From assembly GCA_014695195.1 (NCBI GenBank), contig JACJNW010000037.1, positions 1 to 64,000 of the forward strand: a stretch of 64,000 nucleotides of DNA. Reading direction: 5' to 3'. Source of the DNA: Cyanobacteria bacterium FACHB-DQ100 (GTDB lineage: Bacteria; Cyanobacteriota; Cyanobacteriia; Leptolyngbyales; Leptolyngbyaceae). Positions 30,256 to 39,659 of the stretch are shown in pieces. Below the pieces are notes generated by a model. The model searched no databases and was not told where the DNA came from. It worked only from the letters and a program-made list of their open reading frames with translations. Both the position numbers and the translations under genes were made by a program. Numbering within the stretch: position 1 is the first letter of the stretch; each line of letters begins with the position of its first letter.

Positions 30256-31116
30256 GTGAACAAGGCTTCTGTACTTCCATCATTCTTACTTCTCGATCGC
30301 ATCCTTCAAGACTGGCTACTCGAAGATATTGGACGCGGCGATCGCACGACTCAAGCGTTGATTTCGCCTGGAACTCGGCAAGCGGTTTGGATTGCAAAAG
30401 AGGGAGGCGTAATTGCAGGATTACCGATCGCGGCAAGAGTGTTTCATCTGTTGAATCCGTCTACCGTGTTTACGCGATTGGTTGAAGAAGGGGAAGCGGT
30501 AGAGAAAGGGCAGACGATCGCTGAAATTCAAGGTGCTTACGATGCACTGTTAACGGGCGAAAGAGTTGCACTGAATTTAGCGATGCGCCTCAGTGGAATT
30601 GCAACGATGACACGGCAGTATGTTGAGAAGATTGAGGATTTACCCACGCAGCTAGCCGATACGCGCAAAACAACACCCGGATTGCGATTGCTTGAAAAGT
30701 ATGCAACGCAGGTGGGAGGTGCAACCAATCACCGGATGGGATTGGATGATGCGGCGATGATTAAAGACAATCATATTGTTGCGGCGGGAGGAATCGAAAA
30801 TGCGATCGCCCAAGTTCGCGCTCAGATTCCGTATCCGTTGACGATCGAAGTCGAAACCGAGACTCTAGACATGGTGCAGGAAGCGATCGAACACGGAGCC
30901 GACATCATCATGCTGGACAATATGCCGTTAGAAATGATGCGTCAGGCGGTCGGGATGATTCGATCGGCAAATGAGCGGATTAAGATTGAGGCATCGGGGA
31001 ATGTGACCTTAGAGACGTTGAGAGCGATCGCAGAAACCGGAGTGGATTTCATTTCCAGTAGCGCTCCAGTGACACGATCGACTTGGTTAGATTTAAGTAT
31101 GAAATTCAAGCGATGA
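30256..31116 (+). CDS. nadC: Nicotinate-nucleotide pyrophosphorylase (quinolinate phosphoribosyltransferase)
   Basis: NadC converts quinolinate and PRPP to nicotinate mononucleotide in de novo NAD synthesis. Landmarks are EDIGRGDRTT near residue 20, the substrate-binding DTRKTTPGLR, HRMGLDDAAMIKDNH and the terminal VDFISSSAPVTRS. The 286-aa length is normal. The start is GTG at 30256. Its stop overlaps the start of the next Uma2 gene (ATGA at 31113-31116), implying translational coupling. Confidence 0.97.
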   Translation: MNKASVLPSFLLLDRILQDWLLEDIGRGDRTTQALISPGTRQAVWIAKEGGVIAGLPIAARVFHLLNPSTVFTRLVEEGEAVEKGQTIAEIQGAYDALLTGERVALNLAMRLSGIATMTRQYVEKIEDLPTQLADTRKTTPGLRLLEKYATQVGGATNHRMGLDDAAMIKDNHIVAAGGIENAIAQVRAQIPYPLTIEVETETLDMVQEAIEHGADIIMLDNMPLEMMRQAVGMIRSANERIKIEASGNVTLETLRAIAETGVDFISSSAPVTRSTWLDLSMKFKR

Positions 31117-31676
31117 CTCAAGCGAAAGTTCGATTTCACAGTTTTGAAGAGTATCTGACCTACGACGATGGGACAGATGCACTGTACGAATTATTTAACG
31201 GAGAGCTAATCGAAGTGCCGCCAGAGTCGGGATTGAATGTTGGAATTGCAGCATTTTTGTTTGGGCAGTTTTTGTCGATCGTCGGTCATCTGCGAGTCAG
31301 ACCGCATGGATTAGAACTCGAAGTGAGAGGCGAACCGCGTAATCGATATCCAGATTTGACCATTATTCGCGAAGAACACATTCAGCAGTTACTTCGACGC
31401 AATACAATTCGATTGTCGATGGCTCCGCCTGTATTGGTAATTGAAGTTGTCAGTCCAGGCGAATTGCAGCGAGACCGGGATTATGTGGCAAAGCGATCGC
31501 AGTATCAAGACCGAGGAATTCCTGAATATTGGATTGTTGATCCAGACGCTCAGACTGTGACGGTATTAGGGCTTCACGGGAATCGGTATGAAGAAACGGG
31601 TGTTTTTCGAGGGGACGATCGTATTGTTTCTTCCACTTTTCCAGAATTAGTCCTGACGGCTCAACAGCTTTTTTAA
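31113..31676 (+). CDS. Uma2 family putative endonuclease, copy 2
   Basis: The 187-aa protein has the full set of Uma2 landmarks: FEEYLTYDDG, NGELIEVPPES, RYPDLTIIREEH and PPVLVIEVVSPGE...RDRDYVAKRSQYQDRGIPEYWIVDP. The catalytic D-(x)n-E-x-V plus a downstream K/Q pattern of the PD-(D/E)xK fold looks intact. Its ATG overlaps the nadC stop codon as ATGA, so it is translated as part of the nadC transcript. The link to NAD synthesis, if any, is unknown. Confidence 0.9.
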   Translation: MTQAKVRFHSFEEYLTYDDGTDALYELFNGELIEVPPESGLNVGIAAFLFGQFLSIVGHLRVRPHGLELEVRGEPRNRYPDLTIIREEHIQQLLRRNTIRLSMAPPVLVIEVVSPGELQRDRDYVAKRSQYQDRGIPEYWIVDPDAQTVTVLGLHGNRYEETGVFRGDDRIVSSTFPELVLTAQQLF

Positions 31677-31769
31677 GAACCTCTTGCATAAACGATCTTC
31701 GTGCTGAATCATTAATAAGTTGGGTCGCTATCCTAGAAGGGACTTGCGCTGTTGTCAGGTTGAGAAATT

Positions 31770-33536
31770 ATGATTGCTACATTCTCTGAATTAAAAAATC
31801 GTCTCGAAGCTGCTTTGGTGTTGGCATTTGGCGCAGAACTGGCGGGAACTGATCCGATGCTGGTGCCGACCAGTAATGCGAAGTTTGGGGATTATCAGGC
31901 GAATGTGGCAATGTCGCTGGCGAAACGTTTGGGGAAACAGCCAAGAGCGATCGCGCAAGAAATTGTTCAAAATTTGCAGATCGATGACCTTTGCGAAACG
32001 CCGGAAATTGCAGGTCCCGGATTTATCAATTTGAAGCTGAAGCCTGCTTATCTTCAGGCGCAATTAAGTGCGATGGCAGGAGATTCACGCTTAGGCATTG
32101 CGGTGGTAAAAGATCCAAAGAAAGTGGTCGTGGATTTTTCGAGTCCGAACATTGCGAAAGAAATGCACGTTGGGCATTTGCGATCAACGATTATTGGAGA
32201 TTCGATCGCTCGAATTCTAGAATTCCAAGGGCATGATGTGTTGCGTCTCAATCACGTCGGAGATTGGGGAACACAGTTCGGAATGCTGATTACGTATCTT
32301 CGGGAAGTTGCGCCCGAAGCCCTGACGACAGCCGATGCCTTAGATTTGGGCGATTTAGTTGCGTTTTATAAGAAAGCGAAGCAACGGTTTGACGAAGACC
32401 CAGAGTTTCAGGAAAAATCGCGGCAAGAAGTAGTGCGATTGCAGTCGGGTGCAGAAGATACTTTGAGAGCTTGGCGATTGTTGTGTGATCAGTCGCGTCG
32501 TGAGTTTCAGGTCATCTATGATTTGCTGGATATTCAACTTACAGAGCGAGGAGAGTCGTTCTACAATCCACTATTACTGCAAGTGGTCGAAGACTTGGAG
32601 AAGGAAGGCTTACTGGTTGAAGATCAAGGCGCAAAATGCGTGTTTCTTGAAGGCTTTACGAACCGGGAAGGCAACCCATTACCTTTGATTATTCAGAAGT
32701 CAGATGGTGGCTATAACTATGCAACTACTGATTTAGCTGCGATTCGCTATCGGGTGCAGCAGGATCATGCCGATCGCTTAATCTATGTCACTGATGCAGG
32801 TCAGGCGAATCATTTTGCTCAAGTGTTTCAGGTTGCCCGCCGCGCAGATTGGATTCCGGGTAGTGTTGAAGTCGCGCATGTGCCATTTGGATTGGTGCAG
32901 GGTGAAGATGGGAAGAAGCTGAAGACACGATCGGGCGATACCGTTCGACTGCGGGATTTGCTCGATGAAGCAGTGGAACGATCGCGCACTGATCTAGAAA
33001 CTCGACTCGCAACCGAAGAGCGCCACGAATCCGAAGACTTTATCAATCATGCTGCAAAAACAGTAGGGATCAGCGCAGTGAAGTATGCTGATCTGAGCCA
33101 AAACCGTACTAGTAACTATATCTTCAGTTACGACAAGATGCTTGCGCTTCAAGGCAATACTGCGCCTTATATGCTTTATGCTTATGCTCGGATTCAAGGG
33201 ATTAGTCGCAAAGGCGGAATTGACTTCAATCAGCTAGGTTCTGATGTTCAAATGGTGCTAGAACATGAAACCGAACTCACTTTGGCAAAACAGTTACTTC
33301 AGTTCAGCACTGTTCTATCCGAAGTAGAGCAAGAACTATTTCCAAATCGACTTTGTGACTATCTGTTCCAACTCAGTCAGAAATTCAATGTGTTTTACGA
33401 TCGCGATCAAGGCGTTCCTGTGCTGCAAGCGGAAGAACCTGCACGGACTTCTCGATTGGTACTGTGTGACTTGACAGCCAGAACATTGAAGCTTGGACTA
33501 TCGCTGTTGGGAATTCAGGTGCTAGAGCGGATGTAA
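31770..33536 (+). CDS. argS: Arginyl-tRNA synthetase
   Basis: A class I synthetase that charges tRNA-Arg. The HIGH-type signature HVGH is at residues 133-136 within [17 protein letters not shown], and [17 protein letters not shown] replaces the KMSKS loop as in many ArgRS enzymes. The N-terminal Add1 domain and C-terminal DALR anticodon domain (ending [11 protein letters not shown]) are present. The 588-aa length is typical. The last 22 nt overlap the end of the converging DUF1350 gene. Confidence 0.97.
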   Translation: MIATFSELKNRLEAALVLAFGAELAGTDPMLVPTSNAKFGDYQANVAMSLAKRLGKQPRAIAQEIVQNLQIDDLCETPEIAGPGFINLKLKPAYLQAQLSAMAGDSRLGIAVVKDPKKVVVDFSSPNIAKEMHVGHLRSTIIGDSIARILEFQGHDVLRLNHVGDWGTQFGMLITYLREVAPEALTTADALDLGDLVAFYKKAKQRFDEDPEFQEKSRQEVVRLQSGAEDTLRAWRLLCDQSRREFQVIYDLLDIQLTERGESFYNPLLLQVVEDLEKEGLLVEDQGAKCVFLEGFTNREGNPLPLIIQKSDGGYNYATTDLAAIRYRVQQDHADRLIYVTDAGQANHFAQVFQVARRADWIPGSVEVAHVPFGLVQGEDGKKLKTRSGDTVRLRDLLDEAVERSRTDLETRLATEERHESEDFINHAAKTVGISAVKYADLSQNRTSNYIFSYDKMLALQGNTAPYMLYAYARIQGISRKGGIDFNQLGSDVQMVLEHETELTLAKQLLQFSTVLSEVEQELFPNRLCDYLFQLSQKFNVFYDRDQGVPVLQAEEPARTSRLVLCDLTARTLKLGLSLLGIQVLERM

Positions 33537-34501
33537 GAGGCGCGATCGTAGAGAGACTGGGAACTGGAAGATTCCAACCCCTGTTCTCTCTGACGCAGAC
33601 GATCGAGAAATTCAAGTACAACGCTTTCTAGAGTGCGTCCTGCGATCGATTCCGCAAACTTATCCCAGGGGTTAAAGTCCACAACCCAGCCACCGATTTG
33701 AACTCCAACGGGTTCTAAATGTTTACCTGAAAGTTCTCGATACAGCACTCGATAGTGGCGCTGTTTGAGTTGGGATAAAAACCAAAGCACATCATTTTCA
33801 CTCAAGGGCTGCTTTTGTGCGTTGGCAGAGCTTCCAGCAATGGTATCGCGATCGAACGAAATTAACCCCGTTAGATTAAATAGCTCACTCTGCTCGACCA
33901 AGCACTGCGTTTGAACGCGAGTAGGCAACGCACCCAGCTTAAACTTATCTAACAGCTGTGCTAGAAATCGAATCGGAACTGCACTTTCAGTATCAGAAAT
34001 GTCGGGAGCTAATAGCAATGAGGGTTGCCCTTTAATTGAAACCGAAGCTATTGAAAGGTGAGCGATCGCTCGTTCAACTTGCTCAATCTGCTTTGCTTCG
34101 ACACAAGAACACAACACTTGCCGCCATTGTTCACTGCTTAAAAGCTCTAGCAGTGCAATGTACTTACAGCCTAAACTATGTCCGATCCAATAGTAATTCG
34201 TTTTATCCTGGTAAAGCTCGTAATCATAGTTAAGACGCTTTGCGATCGCTGTTAGTTCTTGTCTCAGCGTATTTTGCTCCTCTAAAAGCTCGATCGCGAG
34301 TGACCAATGACGAAAACTAAACCGAAACGGTAAAGCAATAACGGTATATCCCGCTTCAAAAATCTGTTGCAGCAAATATCGATAGGCGATCGTCGGGAAC
34401 GACCCAAAGAAAGCACCCCCAATAAACTGAACGACACCCCTGGGATGAGGATGCAATGCGACCCAACTATGGCAAAGCGGTCTGAATTGAAAAATACTCA
34501 T
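33515..34501 (-). CDS. DUF1350 family protein, alpha/beta-hydrolase-like
   Basis: The 328-aa protein matches DUF1350, a family found in cyanobacteria and plants. [21 protein letters not shown] near the N-terminus (quoted within limits) and [15 protein letters not shown], with a G-H-S-L-G elbow, are its clearest parts and suggest a hydrolase fold. Activity is unknown. No signal peptide is visible. It overlaps the argS 3' end by 22 nt and lies about 90 nt downstream of the unknown gene at 34593. Confidence 0.83.
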   Translation of the reverse strand: MSIFQFRPLCHSWVALHPHPRGVVQFIGGAFFGSFPTIAYRYLLQQIFEAGYTVIALPFRFSFRHWSLAIELLEEQNTLRQELTAIAKRLNYDYELYQDKTNYYWIGHSLGCKYIALLELLSSEQWRQVLCSCVEAKQIEQVERAIAHLSIASVSIKGQPSLLLAPDISDTESAVPIRFLAQLLDKFKLGALPTRVQTQCLVEQSELFNLTGLISFDRDTIAGSSANAQKQPLSENDVLWFLSQLKQRHYRVLYRELSGKHLEPVGVQIGGWVVDFNPWDKFAESIAGRTLESVVLEFLDRLRQREQGLESSSSQSLYDRASYIRSST

Positions 34502-34592
34502 CCTACACCTCTAGAGAAAGGGTTGACGGCAATCTCTAACCGCCAACCACTTGGGACAAACGACCAAACCCGAAGATAACGCCAATGCTTGA

Positions 34593-35435
34593 TTACATTC
34601 CTCGCATGGTGACAGGAAGGTCTAACTCTGCAAGTGATCGATTCAGCGACTCTAGATTTGCACCATTGCCGTTGCTGCTGACCATCAATCCTGCAATCAT
34701 TGCTCCCAAATCTGCTGCTGCACTGTCGGATGCGGAAGACATTCTGACCGCGCCCGGTGTCAGTTCTAGCCCGACTGAACTACCTGGAACCAGAATTCTC
34801 GGCGGTTCAGACTCAATCTCATTTAGCGCTTTACCGCTCGCCAGCGCCAGCGAGTAATTGATTTGATCAAAGTCAGTGCTAGCAGGATTGGCGGGGAAGT
34901 CATTCGGCAAGAACGTGCCGCGAATTTCAGCATTTAGCAACACCTTGACCGGACGCGGACTCTGGGGTCTGCCGATCAATCGTTCTGGAAGCGTTGTGCC
35001 TGTGAAGATCCGGGGTAAAAAGAGCGAAACAAAGCCCCGAATTTCCAAGGCTGGGTCGTCTTGGGATGCAAATCGAACGACATCAGGAAGCAGCTCGATC
35101 GAAGCTGTCTTCTGCGCTGGAATCACAAATTCCTGACTGATATATCGTCCTGTTGTGCCAACGCGGGTCAACGAGAGCGTATTGTTTGATCCAGCAATGT
35201 CGAAGATCAAGAAGGTATTCCCTTCCAGAATGCGAGTCACAGCATCTGCCTGAGCTGGATTATCCGGTAAGCTAATGCGGAACTCTAAGCGATATCTCAA
35301 GTCGATCGTTTCCAAGTTAGAAAGCGTCAGAAAGTAACCTTGCACAATGCGACGAGCAACGGGTTGTGCTGCTGGCGGCAATGCTACTCTGGGAGCAATT
35401 CGTTTGACGAGCAATTCAAAGGTCGAAACTTCCAT
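34593..35435 (-). CDS. Unknown 280-aa protein, beta-rich
   Basis: I do not recognise this protein. It is rich in alternating hydrophobic and polar residues (for example LRYRLEFRISLPDN, TGRYISQEFVIPAQ) that suggest beta structure, and has no obvious signal peptide, membrane helix or catalytic motif. The final 60 residues are rich in Ser, Ala and Gly. The ATG at 35435 is chosen because GGAG stands 9 nt upstream; a TTG at 35450 would bury it. It is divergent from the riboswitch-controlled importer, and a perfect palindrome lies about 90 nt upstream of its start. Confidence 0.7.
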   Translation of the reverse strand: MEVSTFELLVKRIAPRVALPPAAQPVARRIVQGYFLTLSNLETIDLRYRLEFRISLPDNPAQADAVTRILEGNTFLIFDIAGSNNTLSLTRVGTTGRYISQEFVIPAQKTASIELLPDVVRFASQDDPALEIRGFVSLFLPRIFTGTTLPERLIGRPQSPRPVKVLLNAEIRGTFLPNDFPANPASTDFDQINYSLALASGKALNEIESEPPRILVPGSSVGLELTPGAVRMSSASDSAAADLGAMIAGLMVSSNGNGANLESLNRSLAELDLPVTMRGM

Positions 35436-35524
35436 GATGCGAAACTCCAAATTGAATAATATGAGAGGCTCTTAGCCCTGTTTGAGACTTTCTATTCAAA
35501 TTGTGGAAGAGCAACCTGGCTTTT

Positions 35525-35546
35525 ATAGTACCCAGGTGGGTACTAT
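35525..35546. promoter_or_regulatory. Operator-like palindrome between the unknown gene and the importer operon
   Basis: ATAGTACCC (35525-35533) and GGGTACTAT (35538-35546) form a perfect 9-bp inverted repeat with a 4-nt spacer AGGT. There is no T-tract, and it lies in a divergent promoter region, so a protein-binding operator is more likely than a terminator. The spacing does not fit NtcA (GTA-N8-TAC; here N10) or the cyanobacterial LexA box as I remember it. No regulator gene is next to it. Confidence 0.55.
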
Positions 35547-35634
35547 TTCTTTGCTTACGATTTAGTCACTATCTCAAAAGAAGGATGGTGCAAATCTGTA
35601 TTGAGATGTTAAAGTTCTAGGATTCGAGTCTGCA

Positions 35635-35802
35635 TTGCCTAATTCGGACAATTGCTCCGAAGCGGAGGAACCAGTTTAATCGGGGCTTACTGTTGTGAAC
35701 TTAGAAATTCTAAGCGAGCCAACAGGGGACAATCTCTCAGTCCTCGCCCGTCAGCTAACTCCGTAGGCACGTTGAGAGTTTGGCTCTGGAGAACCAAATC
35801 AT
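35635..35802 (+). ncRNA. Cyclic di-AMP riboswitch (ydaO-yuaA class) and expression platform
   Basis: The leader of the importer operon matches the c-di-AMP riboswitch core. P1 pairs TGCCTA (35636-35641) with TAGGCA (35764-35769). CTCCG-AAG-CGGAG forms the next stem, leading into the conserved CGGAGGAACC (35663-35672), then TTTAATCGGGG. The second half contains the invariant GTCAGCTAACTCCG (35750-35763). CTCTCA (35734-35739) pairs with TGAGAG (35773-35778), the long-range helix seen in known aptamers. Downstream, AGAG (35775-35778) could instead pair with CTCT (35784-35787), and TTTGG/CCAAA encloses the ribosome-binding site GGAG (35788-35791). The switch is therefore probably translational. 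Ligand specificity is inferred from sequence only. Confidence 0.92.
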
Positions 35803-36651
35803 ATGATTCTGCAATTGAATTTAGCGGCAGTGTTTACTGCTGTAGCTCAGGCTACGGTACGCCGGACAAAACCAATCCTATCGAGCGATCGCATTCTCTA
35901 TCCGGCGCTCGGTTTCCTGGGTGTGATTGGTGTGTGGTGGATCATTGCACTAAGCAAACACGAACTGATGCCCACGCCGCCCGAAGCGCTGGTAGCAAAT
36001 TTAGACTATATTCTTAATCCGTTTTATCGTCGAGGCCCTGGCGATCTAGGAATTGGTTGGCTGTTACTCGCAAGCTTAAGACGAGTATTGATTGGGTTTG
36101 GTTTGGGCGCGATCGTTGCCATTCCGATCGGCTTTTTGATTGGAATGTCCGAAAAAGCGATGATGGCGCTCAATCCGGTGATCCAGATTCTCAAACCCGT
36201 ATCGCCACTGGCTTGGCTCCCGATCGCGCTGGCGATTTTTAACTTGGCTGATCCCTCTGCCATCTTTGTAATTTTCATTACCTCGCTATGGGCAACGATC
36301 ATTAACACTGCATTGGGAGTTGCTAGTGTTCCTAAAGACTATTTAGACGTAGCGCGAGTGTTGGAAATGCCGCGCTGGAGACGCATACTCAAGATTGTTT
36401 TGCCTGCAAGCTTGCCGTATATTTTTACAGGCTTACGAATTAGCTTAGGCGTTGCTTGGCTTGTCATTGTTGCCGTGGAAATGCTCACAGGCGGAGTCGG
36501 GATCGGTTTCTTTGTGTGGGATGAATGGAGCCGATTGAACCTGAGTTCAGTGTTCTTAGCCGTGCTCGTGATTGGACTAACTGGACTATTGTTAGACCTC
36601 GCCCTAGCCCAAATTGAAGCTTGGGTTACACATCGCCGCCGCGCTTCGTAG
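35803..36651 (+). CDS. ABC importer permease, nitrate/bicarbonate (NrtB/CmpB) type
   Basis: The 282-aa protein has about six predicted membrane segments and the EAA-type loop of binding-protein-dependent permeases near residue 190 (DVARVLEMPRWRRILKIVLPASLP in part). PVSPLAWLPIALAIF and SLGVAWLVIVAVEML are typical of the NrtB/CmpB/SsuC group. The N-terminus is longer than in SsuC. It is the first gene of a three-gene importer, directly behind the c-di-AMP riboswitch, with GGAG 11 nt before the ATG. The binding-protein gene follows after 10 nt. The substrate cannot be read from the permease. Confidence 0.9.
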   Translation: MILQLNLAAVFTAVAQATVRRTKPILSSDRILYPALGFLGVIGVWWIIALSKHELMPTPPEALVANLDYILNPFYRRGPGDLGIGWLLLASLRRVLIGFGLGAIVAIPIGFLIGMSEKAMMALNPVIQILKPVSPLAWLPIALAIFNLADPSAIFVIFITSLWATIINTALGVASVPKDYLDVARVLEMPRWRRILKIVLPASLPYIFTGLRISLGVAWLVIVAVEMLTGGVGIGFFVWDEWSRLNLSSVFLAVLVIGLTGLLLDLALAQIEAWVTHRRRAS

Positions 36652-36661
36652 AGGAAGAATT

Positions 36662-38056
36662 ATGACGAATCAATGGACGCGCCGCGAATTTCTTGCAGGA
36701 GTAGGCGCATCGGCGATCGCAGCTACCTTACCCTCTTGTGCAATTAATGCGAATCGTGCGCCGCAAGAACTCTCTGAAGCGGCAATGTCGATTACTCCGG
36801 TCATTAAATCGAGTGAACTTGAGAAACCAAACCTAACGATCGGCTATGTTCCAGTAAACGACTGTGCGCCGTTTGCGATCGCTTGGGAGAAAGGCTTTTT
36901 TCGCAAGTATGGCTTGAATGTCCGCTTGAGCCGTGAAGCAAGCTGGGCAACCTCGCGAGATGGCGTAATCTTTGGCAGATTAGATGCCGCCCCGGTTGTT
37001 GCAGGGGCGGTCACGAATGCCAGAACGGGTGCAGAAGGGGCGCGTCACGCTCCGATGTGTGCAGGCATGACGATTCACCATCACGGCAATGCGATGACGA
37101 TGAATCGCGCTATGTGGGAGGCAGGCTTGCGCCCGTGGTTCGAGTACAACGGGAATTTAGAAGCCTTCGGACGAGATTTTCGCCGCTACTTTGAAGGCTT
37201 ACCCTCAGAACGTCGAGTTTGGGCAGTCGTGCTGAGTTCTGCCATCTATGAATACTTCGTTCGCTATGTTGCAGCAGCAGCCGGAGTTGATCCGCTCAAA
37301 GAGTTTCGCATCATCATTGTTCCACCGCCGCAGATGGTGACGAATGTGCGAATTGGAGCAATGGAAGCATACATGGTTGCAGAACCGTGGAACACCCGCG
37401 CCATTACTGGAAATGAAGGCATCGGATTCACGTTTGCTCAAGGTCGTGAGATTTGGAATGGACACCCCGATCGCTTACTCGGGGTGATGCAATCGTTTAT
37501 CGATCAGAATCCTAAAACCTACCGCGCCTTGCTCAAAGCGATGATCGAAGCTTGTCGCTACTGTGATGAAAATCGAGAAGAAGTAGCTCAGATTATTTCG
37601 GCTCGATCGTACACCGGAGCGAAACCGAAGTTTACTAAGCCCGCGATCGTGGGTGAATACAACTATGGTGGCTTTGACGGCAAGCAACGCATTGTTAAAT
37701 CAGATGCAACCACGATGTTTTTCAAGATGCCGAAAGAGGTTCCGCAAGTTGCGAACGAGCATTCTACGTTCATGTGGCGATCGCGCAGTCTATGGTTCAT
37801 GACGCAAGCCGCTCGCTGGGGACAAATCAAAGAGATTCCCAAAGACGCGGACAAACTTGCAGAACAGGCTTGGCGCACTGATATCTATCGAGAAGTTGCG
37901 GCTGAGTTAGGCATTGCTTGTCCGGCTGAAGATTACAAAATCGAACCTGCTGAAGCGTTCATCGACAAGAAAGCCTTTGATCCGAGCGATCCAGTCGGGT
38001 ATCTCAACAGCTTTGACATTCGTGTGAGTCGATCGACAAACATTTATCTTTCTTAG
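36662..38056 (+). CDS. ABC importer substrate-binding protein, NrtA/CmpA family
   Basis: The 464-aa protein starts with a twin-arginine-like RREFLAGVGA signal followed by ATLPSC, which could be a lipobox, so it is exported and probably lipid-anchored. PPPQMVTNVRIGAMEAYMVAEPWN is the conserved NrtA/CmpA ligand-site region (quoted in part), which separates it from the sulfonate (SsuA) group. NrtA binds nitrate and CmpA bicarbonate; key residues are too diverged for me to choose, and another anion or osmolyte is possible. GAGGAAG precedes the ATG. It is the middle gene of the importer operon. Confidence 0.88.
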   Translation: MTNQWTRREFLAGVGASAIAATLPSCAINANRAPQELSEAAMSITPVIKSSELEKPNLTIGYVPVNDCAPFAIAWEKGFFRKYGLNVRLSREASWATSRDGVIFGRLDAAPVVAGAVTNARTGAEGARHAPMCAGMTIHHHGNAMTMNRAMWEAGLRPWFEYNGNLEAFGRDFRRYFEGLPSERRVWAVVLSSAIYEYFVRYVAAAAGVDPLKEFRIIIVPPPQMVTNVRIGAMEAYMVAEPWNTRAITGNEGIGFTFAQGREIWNGHPDRLLGVMQSFIDQNPKTYRALLKAMIEACRYCDENREEVAQIISARSYTGAKPKFTKPAIVGEYNYGGFDGKQRIVKSDATTMFFKMPKEVPQVANEHSTFMWRSRSLWFMTQAARWGQIKEIPKDADKLAEQAWRTDIYREVAAELGIACPAEDYKIEPAEAFIDKKAFDPSDPVGYLNSFDIRVSRSTNIYLS

Positions 38057-38067
38057 AAGAGGTTCTC

Positions 38068-38907
38068 ATGGTTCAGTTCAACATGATTAATGATGTTCAA
38101 AACGTTGCTCCTACCCAGTCAGAGGCACCGTTTCTCGCAATCAATCACCTTTACAAGTCTTATAAAACGGGCGACCGTGAAACGGTGATTCTCAAAGACA
38201 TTAATTTAACGATTGGGGAGCGCGAGTACATTTCGATCATTGGTCATTCTGGCTGCGGTAAATCCACGTTGCTAAAGATTGTTGCGGGACTAGAGCGATC
38301 GACTTCGGGTTCTGTATTGCTCGAAGGCAAAGAAATCCGCAAGCCGGGAGCAGAGCGCATGATGGTGTTTCAACAGTATTCGCTGCTGCCGTGGTTAACC
38401 GTGAGCCAGAACATTCGGTTGGCGATCGATGAAGTGCTAAAAGATGCGTCTCCCGTTGAGAAAAAGCAAATTGTGAGTGAGCATCTAGCAATGGTGAATC
38501 TCACTGCTGCTGCCGACAAGTATCCGGATGAGATTTCCGGCGGGATGAAGCAACGGGTCGGAATTGCCAGAGCCTTGGCGACTCGTCCGAAAATGCTGCT
38601 GATGGATGAGCCATTCGGAGCGCTCGATGCCCTAACACGCGGCAAACTTCAGCGTCAGGTGTTAGAAATTTGGGAGCAACATCGGCAAGCTGTGATCATG
38701 ATTACCCATGATGTTGATGAAGCGATTTACATGAGCGATCGGATTGTATTGATGACCAATGGGCCTGAAGCGACGATCGGCGAAATTTTAGAAGTTCCGT
38801 TTGCACACCCGCGCGATCGTGCCAAACTTCGCAATTCACCGGAGTATTACCAATTGCGAAACCATGCGCTGAACTTCCTGGATTCTAATTTTGAATCCGA
38901 CGACTAG
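38068..38907 (+). CDS. ABC importer ATP-binding protein, NrtD/CmpD type
   Basis: The 279-aa ATPase has Walker A GHSGCGKST near residue 58, the signature motif ISGGMKQR, Walker B LLMDEPFGALD and the H-loop ITHDVDEA. It is a single-domain ATPase; there is no fused binding domain as in NrtC/CmpC, so the importer probably uses a homodimer of this subunit. It starts 11 nt after the binding-protein gene and completes the operon permease-binding protein-ATPase. No terminator is evident before the Uma2 gene at 38979. Confidence 0.93.
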   Translation: MVQFNMINDVQNVAPTQSEAPFLAINHLYKSYKTGDRETVILKDINLTIGEREYISIIGHSGCGKSTLLKIVAGLERSTSGSVLLEGKEIRKPGAERMMVFQQYSLLPWLTVSQNIRLAIDEVLKDASPVEKKQIVSEHLAMVNLTAAADKYPDEISGGMKQRVGIARALATRPKMLLMDEPFGALDALTRGKLQRQVLEIWEQHRQAVIMITHDVDEAIYMSDRIVLMTNGPEATIGEILEVPFAHPRDRAKLRNSPEYYQLRNHALNFLDSNFESDD

Positions 38908-38978
38908 CGCAACACCTAAGCAATAAGAAAAGATAGGCAGACCGATATACTAAAGCTATTCCTCTGCGGCATATCGTC

Positions 38979-39623
38979 ATGGTCAAACTTCAGCTTCGTC
39001 AACTGGTCGTTCAGCCAGGTCAACGGGTTCAACTTCAAGAAGTCAACTGGCAAGAATTTGAAGCGATCCTCGACGAGCTTGGGGATAAACGTGCCTGTCG
39101 AATTGCTTACAGTGATGGAGTGCTAGAAATTCGGATGCCTTTACCAGAACACGAAGTTGATAAGGAACTCATCGGTGATATGGTCAAGATTCTGCTCGAA
39201 GAACTTGACGTAGATAACGAGTGTTTTGGATCAACTACCTTTAAGCGGCAAGATCTGGCAAAAGGCATTGAGCCTGATCAGTGTTTCTACATTGAAAATC
39301 ATGCAGTGATGGTTGGTAAGCGCAGATTGAATTTCACCGTTGATCCTCCTCCAGACTTAGCAATTGAAGTCGATGTTACATCTAAAACTGGATTGGAGGC
39401 TTATCAAGCATTAGGAGTAGCAGAACTTTGGCGATTTGAGGACGGTCAACTCCGAATTAGCGTGTTGCAAAACGGGAAATATCAGGACGCAAAGAGTAGT
39501 CCTCACTTCCCCGGTTTCGCGATCGCTGAAAACCTCACCCACTTTCTAGAACAGAGCCAAACTGAAGGACGCAGGCAAACTCTAAAAGCCTTTCGGCAAT
39601 GGGTACGATCGCAGTTAGGATAA
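38979..39623 (+). CDS. Uma2 family putative endonuclease, copy 3
   Basis: The 214-aa protein is of the longer Uma2 type: NWQEFEAILDELGDKR (start), YSDGVLEIRMPLPEHEVDKELI, GIEPDQCFYIEN and PPPDLAIEVDVTSKTGLEAYQALGVAELWRF. The putative catalytic D and E-x-D/V residues are kept. It follows the importer operon by 71 nt with no visible terminator, so read-through from the riboswitch transcript is possible. A very strong terminator follows it. Confidence 0.88.
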   Translation: MVKLQLRQLVVQPGQRVQLQEVNWQEFEAILDELGDKRACRIAYSDGVLEIRMPLPEHEVDKELIGDMVKILLEELDVDNECFGSTTFKRQDLAKGIEPDQCFYIENHAVMVGKRRLNFTVDPPPDLAIEVDVTSKTGLEAYQALGVAELWRFEDGQLRISVLQNGKYQDAKSSPHFPGFAIAENLTHFLEQSQTEGRRQTLKAFRQWVRSQLG

Positions 39624-39659
39624 GCTGATTTGAACTGACTATTGAACTTGAACGCCCTG

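Noticed and set aside
35525-35546. NtcA or LexA site
   Set aside because: The half-sites GTA and TAC are 10 bases apart, not 8, and the sequence does not fit the cyanobacterial LexA box.
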